64,000 bases of DNA from Alteromonas profundi (GTDB lineage Bacteria > Pseudomonadota > Gammaproteobacteria > Enterobacterales > Alteromonadaceae): positions 186,001-250,000 of the forward strand of contig NZ_JAAAWN010000002.1 of the NCBI RefSeq assembly GCF_010500865.1. The letters run 5' to 3'. Below are positions 8,701 to 17,067 of the stretch, piece after piece (position 1 is the first letter of the stretch; every line of letters begins with the position of its first letter). Made by a program: the position numbers and the translations under genes. The notes beneath the pieces were generated by a model. It saw only the letters and a list, made by a program, of their open reading frames with translations, made no database searches and was not told the DNA's origin.

Positions 8701-9336
8701 TTATTCAAACACCTTAGAGATAGGCGTATCGCCTTTAAATAAATGCACAATTAGATTGTCATCACTCGAGCGATTTAGGCTTTCAACAATCGTTGTTGCC
8801 ACATCTTCCCGTGGAATAACTGCATCATCTCTATTATTGGGCATATCTGTGGTAACTAAGTGCGTCCCTGGTTCATTGAGCAAGCTGCCGGGGCGTAAAA
8901 TAACGTAAGGTACGCCGCTATTTATTAGGTGTTCATCTGCCATATGTTTTGCTACTAGATAAGGCTTAATATCACCGTCAACCTCGTCAGGGTTGCCCGC
9001 GCCAATAGAGCTAACCATAATAAATTGCGAAACGTTCGCCTGCTTAGCATAGTTTACCGCGTTTCTCGCTCCCCATAAGTCGATAAGCAGTGTCTTGTCA
9101 GCCCCCGTGTTGCCGCCGCTTCCTGCTGCAAATACCACATTATCAACGCCTTCAAATGCAGACGAAAAATCGCCCTCAAGGTTTTGTTCGGCAATGGTAA
9201 GGTTGGCATTTTCAACGTCACTCAACTTTTCAGGGCTTTTAGTCAAAGCAACGACTTTGTGCCCGGCATCGAGCAATTTTTTAGTAGCTTGTTTACCAAT
9301 TTGCCCGGTGGCGCCTATAACTAAAATAGTAGACAT
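8701..9336 (-). CDS. Atypical SDR, NAD(P)-binding oxidoreductase (NmrA/YwnB-like)
   Basis: The 211-residue protein begins MSTILVIGATGQIGKQATKKLLDAG, a GxxGxxG Rossmann motif of the atypical (a5) SDR group. VVFAAGSGG, FIMVSSIGAG and YVILRPGSLLNEPGT are typical of YwnB/YhfK-like flavin-reductase-type NAD(P)-binding proteins of this length. The classical YxxxK is replaced by YLVAKHMADEHL (Tyr-x-x-x-Lys kept). It is a lone gene, convergent with the PNPOx-like gene. Its substrate cannot be told from sequence; members are often stress-linked. Confidence 0.8.
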   Translation of the reverse strand: MSTILVIGATGQIGKQATKKLLDAGHKVVALTKSPEKLSDVENANLTIAEQNLEGDFSSAFEGVDNVVFAAGSGGNTGADKTLLIDLWGARNAVNYAKQANVSQFIMVSSIGAGNPDEVDGDIKPYLVAKHMADEHLINSGVPYVILRPGSLLNEPGTHLVTTDMPNNRDDAVIPREDVATTIVESLNRSSDDNLIVHLFKGDTPISKVFE

Positions 9337-9579
9337 ATGTAACTACTCCTTGAAATGAATGTATTGGTAGATAGTGTTAAACCAGTATTTAGATCACGGG
9401 GGGCTGGTCAGGGCAGGGTAAATTACATGTTTATGCGGTGAATAGTAATAAAGCAGGGTAAACGTATGTTGTTGCTAAGAGGCAAGGTTAGCAACAATAT
9501 ACTCTGTGGTAGTATTTACTACTGCATCGGCCCAATCGTAGTAACAAGGCTATGTTTTACACTGTATAGAGAATGCACC

Positions 9580-10086
9580 ATGAGCCATTATGCGCGGTAC
9601 TTTACCGGCTACCCCAAAGACATCGTTGAACAAGCACTTCGTTTGATTGAGAATAACAAAGTAAGGGATTATCTTATTAGCAAGTACCCCAATGCCCACG
9701 ATGTTACCTCTGATAAACTACTTTATACGTACGCGACTTCGTTAAAAAAGCAGTATTTGAAAAACGAACCTCCTTTTGGACGTGCAGGGTTTAAAAAGCA
9801 AGGCGATATGATCACCAATGCCCTCGGTACTCATACGTACCGTATGCAGGGGAAAACGCGCAAGCACGATTTAGCAATAAGTAGCGATTTGATGTATGCG
9901 CCAGAACCCTTATTAAGAGCGTTGGTAGTGCATGAACTGGCACATTTTAGGGAGAAAGAGCACAATAAAGGCTTCTATCGACTTTGCTGCTACATGGCGC
10001 CTGACTATCACCAGTTAGAGCTAGACTTACGACTCTTTTGTGCCTCTCTCTCGTTAGGGGATAACCCTTACAGCCGGAAAAAATAA
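9580..10086 (+). CDS. YgjP-like metallopeptidase domain protein
   Basis: This is a 168-residue protein of the YgjP/WLM zinc-metallopeptidase group (DUF45). The signature HELAHFREKEHNKGFY holds HExxH plus a third His in HNKGF, as in the family. I start it at ATG 9580 (MSHYARYF), since the 38 codons upstream look non-coding and have no family support. The C-terminus ends in LDLRLFCASLSLGDNPYSRKK. It stands alone between the SDR and nhaC. Activity and partner are not known. Confidence 0.75.
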   Translation: MSHYARYFTGYPKDIVEQALRLIENNKVRDYLISKYPNAHDVTSDKLLYTYATSLKKQYLKNEPPFGRAGFKKQGDMITNALGTHTYRMQGKTRKHDLAISSDLMYAPEPLLRALVVHELAHFREKEHNKGFYRLCCYMAPDYHQLELDLRLFCASLSLGDNPYSRKK

Positions 10087-10195
10087 CCGAATCAACGTTT
10101 CTTAACAAGAGCAGTTCCATTCCTATAAACCGATCTGTTGAGCATTAGTGCACGTATCTTTTTCATAAGTATAACTATGGACTTCGGGCACTAAC

Positions 10196-11683
10196 ATGGA
10201 AAAAAAGGAACTTGTCACCCCTGGCCTAGCCGTTGCGCTTACGCCTGTGGTGTTAACGCTGCTTATTTTAGGTACCCAGATTTTTTATTTTGGGGTGTTT
10301 GAGCCCCATATTCCCCTTGTAATCGGCTTAGCGCTAACCAGCCTGTTGGGGGTGTATTTAGGGTTAACGTGGGAGGATATTCGTGAAGGAATTTTCCACG
10401 TTATTCATGTTGCACTCCCCTCGGTTTCGGTACTTATAACAGTAGGCATGATTATTGGTGTTTGGATTGCTAGTGGCACGGTGCCTACAATTATTTACTA
10501 TGGGCTCAACGCGCTTTCTCCGCAAATATTCTTAGCCGCAGGTATGGTGATATGTGCCGTTGTTTCGGTTTCTTTGGGCACAAGTTGGGGTAGCGTTGGC
10601 ACGGTAGGGTTAGCGTTAATGGGCATTGGCGAGGGGTTCGATATTCCTATGTATTGGACTGCCGGGGCGGTGGTTTCAGGTGCATTTTTCGGGGATAAAG
10701 TATCGCCGCTGTCTGATACGACTAACTTAGCGCCTGCGGTTACGGGTACAGATGTGTTTTCTCACATTAAAAATATGATGGCCACAACGATTCCAGCTAT
10801 GGTAATTGCGCTGGTTATCTACATCGCGGTGGGGTTCTTCGTTATAGATACACAAAGCGTTTCGTTTGCGAAAATTTCAGGTATTACCACGGCGTTAGAA
10901 AATAACTTCTATATTTCCCCATGGGCCCTTGTGCCCGCATTAGTAGTTATGGCACTGGCGCTTAAAAAGTGCCCGCCGCTACCTTCTCTTTTTGCTGGCG
11001 TAGTAGTGGGTAGCGCAATGGCGATGGTTACACAAGGTCAAAGCTTACAGTCGGTATTTGATTTTGCGAATAACGGCTATGCGATTGAAACAGGAATAGC
11101 AGAGATAGACAGCTTGCTAAATCGAGGCGGTATCCAGTCTATGATGTGGACCATTTCGTTAGTATTAATTGCATTAGGTTTTGGTGGCGCGCTAGAAACC
11201 ACAGGCTGCTTGAGAAGTATTATTAATGCTATAAAGAGCAAAGCAACCACATTTGCCGGTACCCAGACGGCTGCCGTTGGAACGGCTTTCGCCACTAACT
11301 TGGTGGCCGGCGACCCCTATTTATCTGTAGCCTTACCTGGGCGTATGTACTCCCCTGTATATAGGGGGATGGGGTACTCTACGTTAAATCTTTCTCGCGG
11401 TATTGAAGAAGGAGGAACGCTTATGTCGCCCCTTATCCCGTGGAATGCTGGGGGCGCGTTTGTTATTTCGGCGCTTGGTCTTGGGGTCTCTGGGGATAAC
11501 TTACAAAATCTATTATACATACCTCTTGCCTTTGCCTGCTGGACGGCGCCTCTTATCGGTATTTTCTATGCGTTCACTGGGCTGTATTCGCCTAAGGCCA
11601 GCGACGAAGAACGTGCAAGGTGGAAAGAATCGGGCGAGACTATCGCTAAGTTTAATAAAGATGGCTCGCCAAAAATCGACTAA
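10196..11683 (+). CDS. nhaC: Na+/H+ antiporter, NhaC family
   Basis: A 495-residue polytopic inner-membrane protein with about 11-12 hydrophobic segments. Family marks are VLITVGMIIGVWIASGTVPTIIYYGL, SLGTSWGSVGTVGLALMGIG, GAFFGDKVSPLSDTTNLAPAVTGTD and the late TNLVAGDPYLSVALPGRMY with GGTLMSPLIPWNAGG. NhaC proteins exchange external protons for cytoplasmic Na+ and suit a marine Na+-pumping lifestyle. It is monocistronic. A modest hairpin GAGGCT (11693-11698)/AGCCTC (11713-11718) lies just after the stop and may end transcription. Confidence 0.92.
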   Translation: MEKKELVTPGLAVALTPVVLTLLILGTQIFYFGVFEPHIPLVIGLALTSLLGVYLGLTWEDIREGIFHVIHVALPSVSVLITVGMIIGVWIASGTVPTIIYYGLNALSPQIFLAAGMVICAVVSVSLGTSWGSVGTVGLALMGIGEGFDIPMYWTAGAVVSGAFFGDKVSPLSDTTNLAPAVTGTDVFSHIKNMMATTIPAMVIALVIYIAVGFFVIDTQSVSFAKISGITTALENNFYISPWALVPALVVMALALKKCPPLPSLFAGVVVGSAMAMVTQGQSLQSVFDFANNGYAIETGIAEIDSLLNRGGIQSMMWTISLVLIALGFGGALETTGCLRSIINAIKSKATTFAGTQTAAVGTAFATNLVAGDPYLSVALPGRMYSPVYRGMGYSTLNLSRGIEEGGTLMSPLIPWNAGGAFVISALGLGVSGDNLQNLLYIPLAFACWTAPLIGIFYAFTGLYSPKASDEERARWKESGETIAKFNKDGSPKID

Positions 11684-11972
11684 TTAGAACAGGAGGCTTG
11701 GCAGAAATGTTGAGCCTCGTTTGGCGTTAGCCCTTTACTGACCGCCCCAATGCCCACACTTATCGCTTGATTAAACTCGCAGTTCCCACATTAATTCTTT
11801 TCAACTATCAGCAGGGTGGAGGGAATTAAATACCGTCCTCTTTCAAACATACTTTTTTCCTATTAGCTAGAGTTTTTACCATCTATAAAAGCTATCACCT
11901 ATATCAGATTTACTCGTTTTAATAGCTTTTGTGAATTGTGAATAATGCACACAATCTAAAAAGGAGAATGAA
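11684..11972 (+). promoter_or_regulatory. Upstream region of the catalase operon
   Basis: The region holds the weak nhaC terminator and then AT-rich sequence. AAAAGCTAT (11887-11895) and ATAGCTTTT (11932-11940) form a 9-base inverted repeat with 36 bases between; it could be a long hairpin in the leader or a pair of operator halves. No clear four-element OxyR site was found by eye. A strong AAAAAGGAGAATG ribosome-binding region precedes the ORF at 11973. Confidence 0.35.
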
Positions 11973-12149
11973 ATGAGCACACTACTTAAAAAGCTAACAA
12001 TGCCAAATGGCCATAGTGCGTCCACGACCCCCATTCAAACGAAATGCAACTACGCCAACAATTATTATGGCGATCAGGTCTGCGTTGCGGTGAAAACCAC
12101 CCCTAATAGTGAAGTAAATAGTCTGTCTAGTCAGTTAGGAGCTGCATAA
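11973..12149 (+). CDS. Small ORF of 58 codons coupled to the catalase gene
   Basis: ATG 11973 with a near-perfect AAGGAG 7 bases upstream opens a 58-codon frame that ends TAATG, sharing its last A with the catalase start. The peptide begins MSTLLKKLTMPNGHSASTTP, has two Cys residues 13 apart in a Tyr/Asn-rich middle (KCNYANNYYGDQVCVAV), and ends SSQLGAA. There is no signal peptide or membrane segment. I recognise no family. The strong ribosome-binding site and exact stop-start overlap argue for real translation. It may act as a leader peptide for coupling, a short partner protein, or a precursor peptide; none is shown. Confidence 0.55.
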   Translation: MSTLLKKLTMPNGHSASTTPIQTKCNYANNYYGDQVCVAVKTTPNSEVNSLSSQLGAA

Positions 12150-13753
12150 TGAAAACCACCTTATCTAAAATTATATTAGGCTGCGTTACCGCGGGAATGT
12201 TGTCTATGGGCGCAGGCGCCGATACCCTTACACGACAAAATGGAGCGCCAGTAGGCGACAACCAAAATTCACAAACTGCAGGCCCTTGGGGCCCTGTTTT
12301 ACTGCAAGACTCACATTTAATTGAAAAGCTGGCAGCGTTTGACCGTGAGCGTATCCCGGAGAGGGTGGTTCATGCTCGCGGTGTTGGTATTCATGGTTAT
12401 TATGAAAACTACGTAGATTTGTCTGACGATACTGTTGCTGCACCTTTTCAATCCGAAGGCAAAAAAACAGAAGTGTTTGTACGTTTCTCATCCGTTGTTC
12501 ACGGTCACTTGTCTCCTGAGACATTACGAGATCCACGTGGATTTGCGGTGAAGTTTTATACTGAACAAGGCAACTGGGATCTGGTGGGTAATAATTTCCC
12601 TGTGTTCTTTATTCGCGATGCGATTAAATTCCCAGATATGGTTCACGCATTTAAACCTTCACCGGTTACAAATAAGCAAGAAGCAAAACGTATTTTCGAT
12701 TTCTTTTCTCATGTTCCAGAGTCGACGCATACGCTAAGTATGTTGTTTTCTGATTACGGTACGCCGGCAAGTTACTTAAATATGGATGGTTCAGGGGTGC
12801 ATGCCTTTAAGTTTGTGGATGAAGAGGGTAACTACAAGTATGTGAAGTTTACTTGGAAAGCTAATCAGCCTATTAAGAACTTTACTAATGAAGAAGCGAT
12901 GAAGATGCAGGGCGTAGATATGCAGCCTCACACCACGGATGTTTATACACGTATTGGTGAGAAAGGTGAAACAGCATCATGGGATCTCTATTTACAAGAA
13001 TTAGCGCCTGAGCAGCTAGACGATTTTGAGTTTAATCCCCTTGATACCACGAAAATTTGGCCTGAATCACTTGTGCCAGCGCGTAAAATTGGTCGCTTAG
13101 TATTAAACCGTGTACCGGATAATTTCTTTGAGGAAACAGAGCAAGCAGCATTTGCACCAAGTAACTTGATACCTGGTATTGAGCCATCTGAAGATCGTAT
13201 GTTGCAGGGGCGTTTGTTCTCGTATGCTGATACACAGCGTTATCGTCTTGGTGTGAATGCCTATCGGATCCCGGTTAACTCACCGAAAAACGCCCAGATA
13301 GACAATCATGAGCAACACGGAAAGCTACGTACTACAAGTTCGGCGCGCGACGTTAACTATCAACCAAGCCGTCGTCTTGATCTTAATGAAGACCCAGCGT
13401 TTCGTTATTCAAGCAAACCACTAGCGGGTATGACGCAACAAATACCTTATTACAAAGAGCAAAACTTCAAACAAGCGGGCGAGTTTTTCAGAGGCCTGTC
13501 GAGGGAAGGACAGCAACATTTAATAAGTAACTTAGGGGGCGCATTAGCTTCCGTACCTGAAGAAGAAATTCGTGTCATTATCAGTGCCTTTATGTACAAC
13601 GCGGATAAAGACTACGGAAAAGGTGTTGCAAAGATAGCTAAGGCACCTATGTCGCGAGTACGTGAAACAGCCAAAGCATTAATGCAGCAACAAGCTGAAC
13701 GTGCGGCAAAAGCTAAAAAAGTAGCTGAAAGCCTTACAGCGCTAATGCAATAA
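12149..13753 (+). CDS. Exported monofunctional catalase (clade 3 type)
   Basis: The protein breaks hydrogen peroxide down to water and oxygen using heme. It has 534 residues including an N-terminal signal peptide (MKTTLSKIILGCVTAGMLSMGAGA, cut near residue 24), so it should act in the periplasm. Catalytic residues are visible: His75 in RVVHARGVG, Asn148 in DLVGNNFPVFFIRDA, and the heme-ligand Tyr359 in RLFSYADTQRYRLG. The N-terminal LTRQNGAPVGDNQNSQTAGPWGP is typical of small-subunit catalases. AGGAG at 12137-12141 gives it its own ribosome-binding site. The ankyrin gene behind it matches the katB-ankB arrangement of Pseudomonas aeruginosa, where AnkB is needed for full KatB activity. Confidence 0.93.
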   Translation: MKTTLSKIILGCVTAGMLSMGAGADTLTRQNGAPVGDNQNSQTAGPWGPVLLQDSHLIEKLAAFDRERIPERVVHARGVGIHGYYENYVDLSDDTVAAPFQSEGKKTEVFVRFSSVVHGHLSPETLRDPRGFAVKFYTEQGNWDLVGNNFPVFFIRDAIKFPDMVHAFKPSPVTNKQEAKRIFDFFSHVPESTHTLSMLFSDYGTPASYLNMDGSGVHAFKFVDEEGNYKYVKFTWKANQPIKNFTNEEAMKMQGVDMQPHTTDVYTRIGEKGETASWDLYLQELAPEQLDDFEFNPLDTTKIWPESLVPARKIGRLVLNRVPDNFFEETEQAAFAPSNLIPGIEPSEDRMLQGRLFSYADTQRYRLGVNAYRIPVNSPKNAQIDNHEQHGKLRTTSSARDVNYQPSRRLDLNEDPAFRYSSKPLAGMTQQIPYYKEQNFKQAGEFFRGLSREGQQHLISNLGGALASVPEEEIRVIISAFMYNADKDYGKGVAKIAKAPMSRVRETAKALMQQQAERAAKAKKVAESLTALMQ

Positions 13754-13766
13754 CCGATGTAAAACG

Positions 13767-13796
13767 AAGGCGTGTTCAATCTGAACACGCTTTCCT
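13767..13796 (+). terminator. Hairpin after the catalase gene
   Basis: GCGTGTTCA (13770-13778) pairs perfectly with TGAACACGC (13782-13790), extended by A-T and G-T pairs, then TTTCCTCTT. The ankyrin gene lies 57 bases further, so this may reduce rather than abolish read-through. Confidence 0.65.
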
Positions 13797-13852
13797 CTTA
13801 ATTACGTAGTTTTATCATTTTATGTAAGTCATCCAGCAGGAGAGAACTAAAG

Positions 13853-14410
13853 ATGGGGTTAATGAAAACGATTTCGATGCTAGGTGCAATGTTAATTATC
13901 AGCTTCCATAGCTACGCTGATAGCACGCTAGATAGCCTAAAAACGCGCTATTTCGATGCCGCTCGAACCGGTAATCAAGCAGTATTGCAAACATTCTATG
14001 AGGCGGGGTTAAATGTAAACGTAGCCGATGAAAAAGGCTATACAGCGCTTATCCTTGCTGCTTATCATGGCCATAACGATACGGTAACATATTTAATAAA
14101 ACACGCTCACGCGAACCCATGCCAAGAAGATGCCCGTGGTAATACGGCGCTGATGGGGGCCATATTCAAAGGGCATGTGCAGGTAGCAAAGCAACTTGTG
14201 TTTGCCGATTGCGACGTTGACGAAACTAACGCGCAAGGCCAAACAGCCTTAATGTTTGCCAGTTTGTTTGACCGTACTGATATTGTACAGTCCCTACTTG
14301 CTAAAGGCGCTAACCCTCTACATAAAGATAAATCGGGAAATTCCGTGGCCGATATCGCGTTGTCGCAAGGTAATTATGCGCTTGCCGAGACGCTCACTAA
14401 AGCAAACTAG
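13853..14410 (+). CDS. Periplasmic ankyrin-repeat protein (AnkB-like)
   Basis: The 185-residue protein has an N-terminal signal peptide ending near SFHSYADS, then about four ankyrin repeats: the first degenerate, then EKGYTALILAAYHGHNDTVTYLI, ARGNTALMGAIFKGHVQVAKQLV and AQGQTALMFASLFDRTDIVQSLL, and a last partial repeat. Ankyrin proteins encoded behind exported catalases (AnkB of P. aeruginosa) support catalase activity at the membrane/periplasm, and that is the inferred role. Starts at 13853 and 13862 are both in frame; AGGAGAG upstream serves either. A terminator follows at 14476. Confidence 0.85.
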   Translation: MGLMKTISMLGAMLIISFHSYADSTLDSLKTRYFDAARTGNQAVLQTFYEAGLNVNVADEKGYTALILAAYHGHNDTVTYLIKHAHANPCQEDARGNTALMGAIFKGHVQVAKQLVFADCDVDETNAQGQTALMFASLFDRTDIVQSLLAKGANPLHKDKSGNSVADIALSQGNYALAETLTKAN

Positions 14411-14475
14411 GTACGACGAATCACGCTGTTAGAATCCGGTTTAGGCCATAAGGTTAACGCGTAGGTATACAAGAT

Positions 14476-14511
14476 GCGCTGGTGTAATCGTTAACACTTG
14501 CGCCTTTTTTT
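14476..14511 (+). terminator. Rho-independent terminator after the ankyrin gene
   Basis: GCGCTGGTGT (14476-14485) pairs with ACACTTGCGC (14494-14503) with one mismatch and one G-T pair, followed by CTTTTTTT. Confidence 0.65.
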
Positions 14512-14608
14512 ACCGTTCTTGCCAACGTCTTCTTTTTACTTTGAAATTGAAATACTCCCACCACTTCGCTAGTGTGTAACGCCAAGATGATCACGATAAG
14601 CAATAGCA

Positions 14609-15091
14609 ATGAAGATAGATATTATTCAAGCCGACTACCAAAATAGTCATCATCAGCAAGATATTCCTTTTTTATTGAATGAATATGCGAAAGATCCCAT
14701 GGGAGGGAATAGCGCATTAGATACCGAGGTATACAGCAATCTGGTGTCACATTTGGCAAAACTACCCCACGCATTCACGGTTTTAGCCTACGTTGATGGT
14801 AAACCAGCGGGCCTCGCCAATTGCTTTGAAGGCTTTTCTACCTTTGCATGTAAACCGCTGGTGAATATTCACGATATGGGTGTAATAGCAAGCTATAGGG
14901 GAATGGGCTTAAGTCAAAAACTACTTGAAAAAGTTGAAGAAATTGCTAATGGGAAAGGGTGTTGCAAAATCACCTTGGAAGTTTTAACCTGTAATCACGT
15001 TGCAAAAGCGGCGTATCAAAAGTTTGGTTTTTCTGACTATGAACTCGATCCTAGCGCCGGAAGTGCAGTCTTTTGGCAAAAAAAATTATAA
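14609..15091 (+). CDS. GNAT family N-acetyltransferase
   Basis: A 160-residue acyl-CoA-dependent acetyltransferase. The coenzyme A pyrophosphate-binding motif A is VIASYRGMGLSQKLLEKVEEIA (Q/R-x-x-G-x-G/A form as RGMGLS), followed by ITLEVLTCNHVAKAAYQKFGFSDYEL, the standard C-terminal GNAT strand-helix. The N-terminal half (LLNEYAKDPMGGNSALD) resembles a subgroup common in marine bacteria; the acceptor substrate is unknown. It stands alone, with 501 non-coding bases behind it. Confidence 0.85.
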   Translation: MKIDIIQADYQNSHHQQDIPFLLNEYAKDPMGGNSALDTEVYSNLVSHLAKLPHAFTVLAYVDGKPAGLANCFEGFSTFACKPLVNIHDMGVIASYRGMGLSQKLLEKVEEIANGKGCCKITLEVLTCNHVAKAAYQKFGFSDYELDPSAGSAVFWQKKL

Positions 15092-15592
15092 TCGCTTTGT
15101 GAAAAATCTTCACAGGGTCTGAAAATAAGGAAGCTTTTGCCACTATCAATGCAGTCACATGCACTATGAGTGAGCAGAGTACTGTACAAACTGCATCGAA
15201 ACATGCCATTAATGGCATTATCTAAACTAATATTGCCATTAATGTTGCTGCGTACAATCAATTAACGCAAACATGAGAAGCGTCCCGTAGGTCCCCCGAA
15301 AACATCCGCAATTAGCCTTAGGCGCAAGGGCGAAAACTGTATATTCGGGAAGTGAGAATAAGGGGGTAGGCATTCAAGAATAACTTGAGAACTAGAACCT
15401 GTTGTCTTAATGCCCTCGCTTGGGCCTCCATTGGTATAATCTATGCATTTTCTTTAACGTCAACGTGTTTGACGTCAATGGGATGGTTGTTATTGGTTTA
15501 CCCATTTACCTACAGAGTGAACAGAAGAAATTACGCATTGCTATAGGTTCGTTCTATCCTTTACTTTTAAGTAACTTTATCAAGGACTGATA
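15092..15592. other. 501-base gene-free stretch with a perfect palindrome
   Basis: No credible ORF was found. ATGCCATTAATGGCAT at 15203-15218 is a perfect 16-base palindrome, and its 10-base core GCCATTAATG recurs at 15235-15244, 30 bases (about three helical turns) away. Further on, TGACGTCA (15469-15476) is an isolated palindrome. The rest shows no tRNA or strong terminator. A promoter for the lipoprotein gene is presumably in the last 150 bases. Confidence 0.5.
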
Positions 15593-16018
15593 ATGAAATA
15601 TTGTATTCTGTTTAGCGTTGTTGCTGTGCTATCGGCATGTGGCAATGATAACGCGGTGGCTACTGCCCATGCTTCTACAAACGAAGGGCGTTCTGCTACT
15701 TTAGTATTTAACGGAGAGGGTTATACAAGCCCATTGCACGAGGCCAATATGCAAGCGTGGCAAAAGGCCTCGTTTCAGGCGAAACGAGAAGCCTGCAGTG
15801 AAGTTATACTCGCTTTATACACCCACGGTAAGCTTCCGTTGAACGAGCTCAATGATGTGCAACTTAAGCTATTAAGTGAAACCTTAGTACAGCAACTTAA
15901 TACCCGTGCTGAGATGGCAGCAATGGCTCATCGAAAAAAGAAGGACTATGAAAACGAAACGGTTGCTACTGCTATCCTGGGTATCATTGAAGATAGACGT
16001 TGGCTAGTACGTTCATGA
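15593..16018 (+). CDS. Small lipoprotein of unknown function
   Basis: The 141-residue protein starts MKYCILFSVVAVLSACGND, a type II signal peptide with lipobox LSAC, so Cys16 should carry the lipid. Asn at +3 of the mature form does not give the Asp+2 inner-membrane retention signal, and sorting to the outer membrane is likely (inference). The rest is soluble, mainly helical, with an MQAWQKASFQAKREACSEVI stretch. I recognise no domain. CAAGGACTGATA precedes the ATG. The gene stands alone. Confidence 0.7.
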   Translation: MKYCILFSVVAVLSACGNDNAVATAHASTNEGRSATLVFNGEGYTSPLHEANMQAWQKASFQAKREACSEVILALYTHGKLPLNELNDVQLKLLSETLVQQLNTRAEMAAMAHRKKKDYENETVATAILGIIEDRRWLVRS

Positions 16019-16476
16019 AATAGACGCCTCTTCACTTATCCGCTATATAAAATTAACGGTCTTATACATACATATCATCAATAGCGATGCGGTAGCGGGT
16101 TATATTCTTACCTCTATAGATAATCTCGCTTCTCAATTGCTAAACAAATACGGCTATTTACTACGTCTATACACGCAAATGCTGCGTTCTCATTGCTAAC
16201 AGGTTCGCTTGACAAAAAAGGGACGTTGAATCGATCCTCGAAACCTTTACATTAAATGGTAAAAATTACCCGAATAAAGCGGATACGTATGATAGTGTAG
16301 CCGATGAGCGCGAAGCCAATGAACAGCTAGAAAAAGCTCTATAAAATGCGAAGTATAGTGCTTGAAGTGAGCGTGTAAGAAAACGTTAAAAACAACGCAT
16401 TTAAAACGCGAAAAGCTAATTTACTTAGAAAATGAAACAGAATAATAGTTAACTTTTTTGAAAGTGGCGTTTTATT
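16019..16476. other. 458-base stretch without an intact gene
   Basis: The stretch holds the TPR-gene remnant at 16213-16344 and otherwise shows nothing I can name. A short open frame upstream of the remnant (about 16095-16190, AGYILTSIDNLASQLL in one frame) might be further decayed coding sequence of the same lost gene, but this is weak. Confidence 0.35.
16213..16344 (+). pseudogene. Remnant of a TPR-ending protein gene
   Basis: A 43-codon open frame bounded by TGA at 16210 and TAA at 16342 has no usable start codon, yet reads as the last TPR repeat of a hydrolase-type protein: FTLNGKNYPNKADTYDSVAD then EREANEQLEKAL. The pattern F-x-L-N-x-x-x-Y-P-N-x-x-x-x-Y-D-S-x-A is common at the C-termini of serine hydrolases and esterases that end in TPRs. 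The conserved Gly-Glu-Ala-Tyr of the second helix is altered. I infer the stump of a deleted gene. Confidence 0.5.
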
Positions 16477-17067
16477 ATGAACCTTGTACTTTTTGATTTT
16501 GACGGAACCATTACAAATAAAGATACGTTTACTAAATTTATAGTGTCAAGCGCAAGCCCCGCAAGGCTAATTGTGGGGGGGATATTTATTCTACCCGCTT
16601 TTATACTATATAAGTTGGGCGTGTTACCGGCGTCGCGTATGCGGCCTCTAGTTTCAAAAGTGGCGTTTGCCGGGGTTTGTGAAAAGCATATAAACGCCAA
16701 AGCACAAGGGTTTGTTTGCCACTACCTTCCCACTGTTATGCGCAAGCCGGTTCTCGATAAAATAGCGCAGCACAAAGAAAAGGGAGATCGCGTTATCGTG
16801 GTATCGGCGTCACTTTCACCGTACCTGAATATTTGGTGCCAGGGTTTGGGTGTAGAAGTAATTTGTAGTGAATTAGCAGTGCGTAAGGGGAAGCTAACCG
16901 GCTCTTACGTAAAGGGCGATTGCAGCGGAATAAGAAAAGTCATCCATATCAAACAGCGGCTAAATCTCCAGCACTATCACAATATTATTGCCTATGGCGA
17001 TACAGAAGAAGATTATCCAATGCTTAATATTGCCACCACGCGCTTCTATAAAGGTAAACCTTTTTAA
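16477..17067 (+). CDS. HAD-superfamily phosphatase, subfamily IB
   Basis: A 196-residue cytoplasmic phosphatase of the SerB/CicA-like group. Motif I is FDFDGTITNKDT (DxDGT, the nucleophile Asp first), motif II VVSASLSPYL, and motif IV AYGDTEEDYPML. The alpha-helical cap (LIVGGIFILPAFILYKLGVLPAS) is strongly hydrophobic, as in the CicA/YfhB branch that includes phosphatidylglycerophosphatase C (PgpC); a role in phospholipid dephosphorylation is therefore possible but not shown. It stands alone with no clear operon partners. Confidence 0.85.
   Translation: MNLVLFDFDGTITNKDTFTKFIVSSASPARLIVGGIFILPAFILYKLGVLPASRMRPLVSKVAFAGVCEKHINAKAQGFVCHYLPTVMRKPVLDKIAQHKEKGDRVIVVSASLSPYLNIWCQGLGVEVICSELAVRKGKLTGSYVKGDCSGIRKVIHIKQRLNLQHYHNIIAYGDTEEDYPMLNIATTRFYKGKPF

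Noticed and set aside
11684-11972. OxyR site upstream of catalase
   Set aside because: The four ATAG/CTAT elements with proper 7-base spacing could not be found; only scattered CTAT pieces exist.
15469-15476. TGACGTCA palindrome as a regulatory site
   Set aside because: A single 8-base palindrome is expected by chance at this scale and has no second copy or position near a promoter.
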